DNA of 12,490 nt from Candidatus Krumholzibacteriia bacterium (GTDB lineage Bacteria; Krumholzibacteriota; Krumholzibacteria; WVZY01; JAKEHA01): the NCBI GenBank assembly GCA_029863355.1, contig JAOTVO010000050.1:1-12490 (forward strand), read 5' to 3'. Below the pieces are notes generated by a model. It saw nothing but the letters and a program-made list of their open reading frames with translations, was not told the origin of the DNA and did not search any database. Made by a program: the position numbers and the translations under genes. Positions 7,216 through 12,490 of this stretch are shown piece after piece (position 1 is the first letter of the stretch; each line of letters starts with the position of its first letter).

Positions 7216-8022
7216 GTGAAAATCGGTTTCCTCCAGCTGCGACCTCAGTTCGGGCGGGTCAAGGAAAACGTCCGGGCAGCCAAGTCGATGCTTGCCGGTC
7301 TCTCGGACACGACGATCGTGTTGCCGGAGCTGTTCAACACCGGCTACCTCTTCCGCAACCCGGACGAGGTCAAGGACCTGGCCGAGCCGGTGACGCGCGG
7401 GTACACGGTGACGGAGCTCAAGAAGGTCGCCATCAAACAGCGACTGAACCTCGTGTTCGGGATGGCGGAGTCGAAGAACCGGAACTATTACAACTCCGCG
7501 GTGCTCGTGACGGCGGCGGGAAAGGTGCACAGCTACCAGAAGGTGCACCTGTTCGATCGCGAGAAGCTGCTGTTCACCCCGGGGACGCGAACGCCCGCCG
7601 TCTACACGGTGGATGGCGTCAAGCTGGGGATGATGGTTTGCTTCGACTGGATCTTCCCGGAGGTCACCCGCATTCTCGCCGTGTCGGGCGCGCAGATCAT
7701 CTGCCACCCGTCGAATCTCGTGCTTCCCTGGTGTCAGGACGCGATGAAGACGCGGTGTATCGAGAACCGTGTGTTTGCCATCACCGCCAATCGCATCGGC
7801 GCGGAGAAGCGCGGAGCGGCGACGTTGTCATTCACGGGCAAGAGCCAGATCGTCAACCCCAAGGGCGATGTGATTGCCAGCGCGGGCGAGCGCAGCGAGG
7901 CGGTGCGTATCGTCGAGATCGATCCCGCCGAGGCGCTCGATAAGATGGTCACCCCTACCAACGACCTGATGAAGGACCGCAGGGCAGCATTGTACAAACC
8001 GCTGACCCGCAAGGTCGTTTGA
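7216..8022 (+). CDS. Nitrilase-superfamily amidohydrolase (carbon-nitrogen hydrolase)
   Basis: A 268-aa enzyme of the carbon-nitrogen hydrolase superfamily. The Glu-Lys-Cys triad is complete: E38 in VLPELFNTGY, K109 in YQKVHLFD, and C142 in GMMVCFDWIFPE. The length and the ending (TPTNDLMKDRRAALY) fit single-domain amidase or omega-amidase-like members. The substrate (a primary amide, N-carbamoyl compound or similar) cannot be read from sequence. The frame extends upstream to TTG 7171, but GTG 7216 is preceded by AGGGGG (7205-7210) at 5 nt, and the conserved VKIGFLQLRP begins there, so I use it. It has its own strong promoter. The sigma54-type element downstream suggests the next operon is separate. 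Confidence 0.92.
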   Translation: MKIGFLQLRPQFGRVKENVRAAKSMLAGLSDTTIVLPELFNTGYLFRNPDEVKDLAEPVTRGYTVTELKKVAIKQRLNLVFGMAESKNRNYYNSAVLVTAAGKVHSYQKVHLFDREKLLFTPGTRTPAVYTVDGVKLGMMVCFDWIFPEVTRILAVSGAQIICHPSNLVLPWCQDAMKTRCIENRVFAITANRIGAEKRGAATLSFTGKSQIVNPKGDVIASAGERSEAVRIVEIDPAEALDKMVTPTNDLMKDRRAALYKPLTRKVV

Positions 8023-8054
8023 GCCCGAAAAAGCAACGCCGCACCCTTCCCCTC

Positions 8055-8069
8055 CGTGCAAACTGCACG
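8055..8069. repeat. Perfect inverted repeat, candidate activator site
   Basis: CGTGCA (8055-8060), 3-nt gap, TGCACG (8064-8069). It lies about 122-136 bp upstream of the predicted sigma54 transcription start (near 8191), a usual distance for an enhancer-binding protein. It also lies 33-47 nt after the nitrilase stop, so it could be part of a terminator, but no T-run follows. Confidence 0.4.
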
Positions 8070-8164
8070 CCGGCGGGCCCCGCAGCCGCGCCCGCGCCCG
8101 TTCGTATCTCCTTGTCGTAATTGGCGTTGAGCCCTAGGGCGAGGCCCGGTTTCCGGGGTCTCGC

Positions 8165-8179
8165 TGGCATGCTCCTTGC
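8165..8179 (+). promoter_or_regulatory. Predicted sigma54 (-24/-12) promoter for the chemosensory-like operon
   Basis: TGGCAT-GCTCC-TTGC, with GG (8166-8167) and GC (8178-8179) separated by exactly 10 nt. It shares TGGCATG-N4-TTGC with the promoter at 6895-6910 on the other strand. The start is expected near 8191, leaving a leader of about 99 nt. Confidence 0.7.
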
Positions 8180-8289
8180 GTGAATCGCCGCGTCGGATTC
8201 GTCCGTTCTCGACCCGCTTCCCATGCCGATACGAGCGCCGGGCGCGGTGTGCATCCCGGCCCGACTGTAGAGACCAAGGAGTTCAAGAC

Positions 8290-9972
8290 GTGAAACGGAA
8301 AAAACCACCTGCGTTGACGTCGCCGTGGAAGATCGGCTTCTTCGTGTCGCTGCTCCTGTTGGCGATGAGCATTGGCGTCGGATTCCTCATCACGCGCTCG
8401 TTTGGGCTTTCCTGGAGTTGGATCGAGCTCGCCGGGGGGTCGTGGGACTCGTTGTCGTTCGACCTGAACGCCTTCGTCCGCGAGATGGTTCCGCTGGTCG
8501 CGTTGGTCCCGCTGTTTTCGCTGGTCTCGTACTTTCTCGTCACCAACGCCGTGCGCCGGTACAAGGCCTACGTAGACTCGGGCGCCGACTACATGAACCT
8601 CGTGCAATCGATGCGTGACATCGAGGACCTCGACGACGACAACACCATCAAGAAGCTCTCGAATCACCCGCAGCTGCGCGACCTGTTGCTCAACACCCGC
8701 AATAGCGTCGTGGAGCGCGAGAGTGCGCTCGAGGAGAAGGAGCGCGAGCTCGAGAAGCGCGCCGCCAAGGCGACCACTTCCGAGCAGCTCGCGAGCGAGG
8801 CCTCCGTCCTGGCCAGCGCCGTGGTCACCGCGCGCGAGGGCGGATTCGGCGACTCCCTCGCCGTCTCCCTGCCCGAGCTGAAGCAGATCGAACAGGCGAT
8901 CCGCGACCACCTGCTCGACGCCGCCCCCGGGGGCGCGGCGGAGTCGCCGGGCGGCGACCGCCTCGTGCAGGCGCGCGCCAAGCTGACCGAAGTCTCGTCG
9001 AACATGAGCGAGGCGATCGATGCCATGGCCGGCGAAGCCGACCAGGTCCAGTCGGCCGCGCGCGGGCTCGAGTCGCGACTGCGCCAGCAGCCCCGCAAGA
9101 AGGGCGCGCCGGCCGGGGACATGGGCGCCGTGGCCGCCGAGCTGGAGGCACTGGGCGATGAGGCCAAGGGGCTGGCCATCAGCGCCGCCATGGGAGCCTC
9201 CGACGTGGGAGGCTCCGAGTTGGTGGCCTTCGCCGAGGAACTCCGCGGCATCGCGTTGCGCGCCACGCAGGCGGCTTCGAAGGTGACGGCGGCGGCGTCG
9301 GCGGGCGGCGCCGGAGGCGACGACATGGCCGGGCAGGCCACGCTGTGGGTCGAGCGCTCGGTCCTGCTCGCCCAGTCCGTGCAGGCCCTGCGCGGGCAGT
9401 TCAAAACCGTCATCGACACCCTCCGCGTCAAGCTCGGCGGGCACGCCGTGGACGGTTCCCCGCACGTCGCCGAGGAGATCGGAGCGGCGGGCGCCTCAGG
9501 CGCCGGAGCCAAGGGGGAGCAGGGAACGGTGGCCGCCGGCACGCCGGCGAAGGCGAGCGACTACGAAGGGTTCGAGCGGTCGGCGCCAGGCAAGGTCCTG
9601 GACGAGGAGCAGCCCGCGCAACGCCCTGACATCCCCGGTCTGATCAAAGACAAGTCGCTGTTCGAGGAGATGGGTGGCGGTGAAGACGAGTACTTCGCCG
9701 ACATCCCGGCGGAGACGGAGAGCGCTTCCATCGAGATCGAGAGTGATACGGCATCCGACGAGCTCTTCGCCGAGATGGGCGAGGAAGACGAGTCGGCGGC
9801 GAGCCCTGCCGAGGCCGAGGAGGGCTTCATTCAGGACCCGGCGGTGGCTGCCGCCAAGATCGCGCGGGCGCAGAAACCGTCGGCACCGGCCGATGATCCC
9901 GACGGCGACGTGATCGACCTCTACGCGCTGGGCGCCGTCGACTACGAGCTGGAGAACGCACAACACGTCTGA
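8290..9972 (+). CDS. Two-TM membrane protein with degenerate MCP-like signalling hairpin and acidic tail
   Basis: A 560-aa protein from GTG 8290, with AAGGAG (8276-8281) 8 nt upstream. TM1 is about residues 15-35 and TM2 about 66-86, with only about 30 residues between, so there is no ligand-binding domain outside the membrane. A charged coiled coil follows (137-162). Residues 294-323 align with the tip of the methyl-accepting chemotaxis protein hairpin: GLAISAAMGASDVG-GSELVAFAEELRGIA against [31 protein letters not shown], with a 2-residue deletion. The tip residues that contact CheA and CheW (the IEAARAGE...GRGF set) are replaced; for example Arg becomes D305 and Glu becomes G302. Residues 390-560 are a disordered, acidic, Ala/Gly/Pro-rich tail with two LFxEMG repeats (457-462, 492-497) and DLYALGA (543-549) near the end. 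It precedes a CheA-like gene by 26 bp. MCP ancestry is inferred from one segment; function is unknown. Confidence 0.75.
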   Translation: MKRKKPPALTSPWKIGFFVSLLLLAMSIGVGFLITRSFGLSWSWIELAGGSWDSLSFDLNAFVREMVPLVALVPLFSLVSYFLVTNAVRRYKAYVDSGADYMNLVQSMRDIEDLDDDNTIKKLSNHPQLRDLLLNTRNSVVERESALEEKERELEKRAAKATTSEQLASEASVLASAVVTAREGGFGDSLAVSLPELKQIEQAIRDHLLDAAPGGAAESPGGDRLVQARAKLTEVSSNMSEAIDAMAGEADQVQSAARGLESRLRQQPRKKGAPAGDMGAVAAELEALGDEAKGLAISAAMGASDVGGSELVAFAEELRGIALRATQAASKVTAAASAGGAGGDDMAGQATLWVERSVLLAQSVQALRGQFKTVIDTLRVKLGGHAVDGSPHVAEEIGAAGASGAGAKGEQGTVAAGTPAKASDYEGFERSAPGKVLDEEQPAQRPDIPGLIKDKSLFEEMGGGEDEYFADIPAETESASIEIESDTASDELFAEMGEEDESAASPAEAEEGFIQDPAVAAAKIARAQKPSAPADDPDGDVIDLYALGAVDYELENAQHV

Positions 9973-9998
9973 CAGCCTGCTGGAGCCGGGAACAAACG

Positions 9999-12095
9999 AT
10001 GAAAAGCAAAGCACTCTTCGCGAAGCAAACCCGCGCCCACGTAGAGAGCCTCTGCGATCTGCTCGCATGTCTGACGGGCGTCGCTCCCGAAGCCGCCCTC
10101 ATGGAGCGCGCCGTAATGGGAACGCGGATGCTCGCGGGCACGGCGTCGCTGATGGGGCTGGGTGGTTGGGAAGAACTGCTCGGATCGCTCCATGCCCTGC
10201 TCGACCGCTACCACGCGGCCGGATACGCGTGGGACGAGCGGCTGGCGCAGGTGGCGTCCGAAGTGATCGAGCGGGAAGAGGTGCTGGTGGCGGCGTGCGA
10301 GGACGACGCCGACGTCGATCTGGCGTCGATCGCTTCGGAGGAGGACGTGGCCGCCCTGGTGGCCGAGATGGCCGCGCTTTTCGACGAGTGCCTGCAGGCC
10401 CCCCCCGCGGAGGCGGAGGGCGCGGAGGACGCCGCGCCCGTGGAGACGGCGGAAACGGCGGAGTCGGCGGATGCGGTCGATCTCTACGCCCTCGGCGCCG
10501 GCGACGCGCCGAACGGCGGCGCCGACGACGTGCCTCTCGCCGGGCTCGTCGCGGGACTTCGGACCAGCGCGCGCGGGCTCGTCGAGCGCTTCGCGTCGCC
10601 GCAGTGGATGGGGCGGGCGTGGGATTCGCCGGAAATCGCGGAAATTCGCACGGAGCTGTGCCGGATCGGCTACTTCGCACGCGCGGCCGACCGGATCATC
10701 GGTCGGGCCAGCGGCGGACAAGGCCGCGCCGACGGCTCGACGGTCGCGCCACTGCGCACCTCGCTCGACGACTTCGCGCTCGAGCTCACGCGCGCAGCGG
10801 GCCGCCAAGTCTCCGTCCGCCTCCAGGGAGACGAAACGCACCTCGACGCGGCCCTGCTGCCCGCCGTCGACGCAGTGCTGCAGCACATGATCACGGACGT
10901 GTTCGATCGCTGCGAGAGCGAGGCGATCGCTTTCACCGTCGAGGCGTCCACGCGCGGCGGGGCCACCGCGTGGCGCCTCTCCGACGACGGCGACAACTTC
11001 GTCTCGGACTCGCGCCTGGACCATGAGGACCACCTGGCCTTCTACCCCAGCCTGTTGCAGGTCGTGCGCACGCTGGGACGACTCCACAGCGTGCTCTGGG
11101 TCGAACCGGACAACGGCCGACGCGCGCGCTTCGAGTTCACGCTTCCCCTGTCGATGGATCCGGAGCCGGTACTGGTGTGGGGCGAAGGCGAAGGCGCCTT
11201 CGCGGTACGCGCTTCGCAGGTGTGCGACCTGTTGCCCGCCTCCACTTCGGCTCGCAGCGACGATGCCTACGGCGACTACCTCGAGATCGACCGCCGGCGC
11301 GTCCCCCTGCTCCGCCTCGACGCGCTGCACCCGGAAGCACCGGGTGCGAGCGACACCATCGCGGTGGTCGGCGCGCTGGAGAAGCGAGTTGCGTTCTATG
11401 TGCCGACCGATCCGCGCGTCGTCGACGCGCCGCTGGTGGCCACCGCGACGTCGGCGTGGCAAGGCCCGCCCCAGGCCTCGGTCGCGGTGGACGGCGGGCG
11501 CGTGCCGTTGCTCGAGCCCGAAGGCATCCTCGCCGGCTACCTGGACCTGCTGGGCACGCTGGGCGCGAGCGGGTCGGCGGGGGCCAGCAGTAAGAATTCT
11601 GGAGGAGTGTTGGAGAACGGTGGCGTTCCCCAATCGCAGGCAGCGTCCGCGCAGGCGAAAACATCGCCTCCGGACGCACCTCCTCCAGACATCAAGCCCG
11701 CGCGGCGCGTCGCCGCGCGGGAAGGGGTCGACGTGGTGGTGGTGGAACAGAACGATACGCTCCGCGAGGCGATCGCGGAAATCCTGGCGCGCGACCGCCT
11801 GTCGGCGGCCTGCGTGGTCGGAGTGGACGAAGCCATGGTGGTCATCCGCACGCGCGAGCCGTGCGTGATCATCAGCGAATTCCGCATGCCGACCATGGCG
11901 GCCAAGAAGCTCGTCGACTCGCTGCGCGACGAGGGGCGGATGATTCCGGTGTTGGTGACGACGTCGCAGTCGGGCAAGACCGCGGAGCTGCTGGTGGAGA
12001 AGCTGGGTGCGTCGGGTTACGTGAGCAAGCCGCTGCACCCGGAAGAGCTGACATCGCGCATATCGGCTTACCTGAGCCAGCGCACGGCCACCTGA
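9999..12095 (+). CDS. CheA-like hybrid protein with all visible phosphotransfer sites substituted (pseudokinase)
   Basis: A 698-aa protein with CheA domain order. Residues 1-130 resemble P1 (Hpt), but RMLAGTASLMGL puts Arg43 where the phospho-His of HSIKGGSGTFGF should be. An acidic linker (132-180) stands where P2 would be and contains DLYALGA (161-167). Residues 250-385 follow P3/P4: LRTSLDDFALELTRAAGRQVSVRLQGDET, then LQHMITDVFDR in place of LxHLIRNAVDH (N-box Asn becomes D300), DDGDN (329-333) in place of DDGxG, and a G2 region without glycines before RARFEFTLPLSM. Residues 388-520 match the CheW-like P5 domain. Residues 577-695 are a receiver: IISEFRMP has E627 for the phospho-Asp, the acidic pair is E583-Q584, and T655 and K677 remain. 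The domains are recognisable but probably inactive in catalysis. GGGAA lies 7 nt upstream, and it is co-transcribed with the MCP-like gene. Confidence 0.82.
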   Translation: MKSKALFAKQTRAHVESLCDLLACLTGVAPEAALMERAVMGTRMLAGTASLMGLGGWEELLGSLHALLDRYHAAGYAWDERLAQVASEVIEREEVLVAACEDDADVDLASIASEEDVAALVAEMAALFDECLQAPPAEAEGAEDAAPVETAETAESADAVDLYALGAGDAPNGGADDVPLAGLVAGLRTSARGLVERFASPQWMGRAWDSPEIAEIRTELCRIGYFARAADRIIGRASGGQGRADGSTVAPLRTSLDDFALELTRAAGRQVSVRLQGDETHLDAALLPAVDAVLQHMITDVFDRCESEAIAFTVEASTRGGATAWRLSDDGDNFVSDSRLDHEDHLAFYPSLLQVVRTLGRLHSVLWVEPDNGRRARFEFTLPLSMDPEPVLVWGEGEGAFAVRASQVCDLLPASTSARSDDAYGDYLEIDRRRVPLLRLDALHPEAPGASDTIAVVGALEKRVAFYVPTDPRVVDAPLVATATSAWQGPPQASVAVDGGRVPLLEPEGILAGYLDLLGTLGASGSAGASSKNSGGVLENGGVPQSQAASAQAKTSPPDAPPPDIKPARRVAAREGVDVVVVEQNDTLREAIAEILARDRLSAACVVGVDEAMVVIRTREPCVIISEFRMPTMAAKKLVDSLRDEGRMIPVLVTTSQSGKTAELLVEKLGASGYVSKPLHPEELTSRISAYLSQRTAT

Positions 12096-12244
12096 CGGCT
12101 TGTGACGCCGCGGGAGGCCGCGGGAAACCGCTTGGCGACGGGCCAAACGGGAGCATGCGAAGTGCCGTCGCGGTGCAAAGTGCCTTGGCTCGGGCGGCGG
12201 TGACGCCCCCGCGGATCGGCGTAAGGGCTTGCAAATTATGCGAT

Positions 12245-12273
12245 TTGATCTTGGTACGGTTCGTGCTTAATCT
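12245..12273 (+). promoter_or_regulatory. Predicted sigma70 promoter for the helix-turn-helix gene
   Basis: TTGATC (12245-12250), 17 bp, TAATCT (12268-12273). It lies in a locally AT-rich patch. The start is near 12280, about 50 nt before the ATG. The rest of the 12096-12330 spacer shows only a weak hairpin (12128-12150, with one mismatch and no T-run). Confidence 0.55.
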
Positions 12274-12330
12274 GCCGACCGCAAGGGTGGGAACTCGAGC
12301 GAGGCAGTCTATCGCAAAGGATGGCGCAAG

Positions 12331-12490
12331 ATGAGCAAGTGGAGAGACACCGACTACGCCAACATCGTGATCGGCGCACCAGAGGATCAGGATGTAGTCA
12401 TGACCTCGGTGGAAGCCGCCGAGTACTTGAAGATGCACGTCAAGACAGTGTGCCGGCTGGCCAAGGAGAAGAAGATCCCCGCCAAGAAAG
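12331..12490 (+). CDS. Helix-turn-helix (excisionase/MerR-type) DNA-binding protein, 3' end outside window
   Basis: 53 codons are visible before the window ends; the protein continues. Residues 24-53 (MTSVEAAEYLKMHVKTVCRLAKEKKIPAKK) match the HTH_17/excisionase pattern 'ltveEAAelLgvs..TvyrlareGkiPa', a winged-helix DNA-binding domain of the MerR-like superfamily. The first 23 residues are polar and of unknown role. AAGGA (12317-12321) lies about 9 nt before the ATG; the ATG at 12321 is in another frame. It could be a small regulator, a phage or integrative-element excisionase, or the DNA-binding head of a longer protein. No integrase or attachment site is visible in the window. Confidence 0.75.
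   Translation, partial: MSKWRDTDYANIVIGAPEDQDVVMTSVEAAEYLKMHVKTVCRLAKEKKIPAKK

Larger units (their letters stand above)
8023..8289 (+). other. Regulatory spacer before the chemosensory-like operon
   Basis: No gene seen. It contains the inverted repeat CGTGCA-AAC-TGCACG (8055-8069), the 10-bp palindrome GCCCTAGGGC (8131-8140), the small hairpin CCCGG-TTT-CCGGG (8145-8157), and the sigma54-type promoter (8165-8179), then a leader of about 99 nt. The frame of the next gene is open through part of this region (from 8176), but that stretch has no ribosome binding site and overlaps the promoter. Confidence 0.6.

Noticed and set aside
8176..8289. 38-residue N-terminal extension of the MCP-like protein from TTG 8176
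   Set aside because: It begins in the -12 element of the promoter, is Arg-rich and has no ribosome binding site; GTG 8290 has AAGGAG.
9942..12146. 734-codon minus-strand frame opposite the CheA-like gene
   Set aside because: Arg-rich shadow; the plus-strand frame shows P1, P3/P4, P5 and receiver patterns in order.
12128..12150. Hairpin after the CheA-like gene as a terminator
   Set aside because: Short stem with an internal mismatch and no T-run; too weak to call.
12218..12232. Possible third sigma54 element (GG ... TTGC) before the HTH gene
   Set aside because: The GG-to-GC gap is 11 nt rather than 10, and the -24 block does not match TGGCA.

Overview
The window is high-GC bacterial DNA with compact gene spacing and no RNA genes, insertion sequences or CRISPR arrays that I can see. 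It contains a predicted bacterial histone, degenerate chemosensory proteins and two good sigma54 (-24/-12) promoters. Together these suggest the old 'Deltaproteobacteria' (a Myxococcota- or Bdellovibrionota-like lineage). This placement is an inference from gene style, not from a marker gene.

Left part (1-6039, all on the plus strand) is mostly housekeeping. It opens with a secreted outer-membrane beta-barrel protein. A folE-cysteine desulfurase pair follows (GTP cyclohydrolase I, then a PLP enzyme 3 bp downstream). Next is dcd (dCTP deaminase) with its own near-consensus sigma70 promoter. Then comes a 62-aa single-domain histone-fold protein with a strong promoter, a strong ribosome binding site and a terminator-like hairpin. 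Last is guaB (IMP dehydrogenase), whose stop codon overlaps the start region of an alpha/beta hydrolase. folE, dcd and guaB all act on purine or pyrimidine nucleotides, but each block has its own promoter, so this is a neighbourhood rather than one operon.

Middle part (6036-8022). An unrecognised 257-aa helical protein lies on the minus strand, overlapping the hydrolase tail-to-tail by 4 bp. A 406-bp divergent spacer separates it from a nitrilase-superfamily amidohydrolase. The spacer holds a sigma54-type promoter for the minus gene and a sigma70 promoter with a perfect TATAAT for the nitrilase.

Right part (8023-12490) is the most interesting. A second sigma54-type promoter with the same TGGCATG-N4-TTGC core precedes a two-gene operon. 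The first gene is a two-TM membrane protein with a degenerate methyl-accepting chemotaxis protein (MCP) signalling hairpin. The second is a CheA-like protein with the order P1-like, linker, P3/P4-like, CheW-like (P5) and receiver. Every phosphotransfer residue I can place in the second protein is substituted: P1 His to Arg43, N-box Asn to Asp300, P4 G-box glycines lost, receiver Asp to Glu627. The two proteins share a DLYALGA motif. My reading is a catalytically silent chemosensory-like complex that works as a scaffold or sensor under sigma54 control, possibly with the 257-aa orphan protein. The window ends inside a small helix-turn-helix (excisionase-type) gene with its own promoter.
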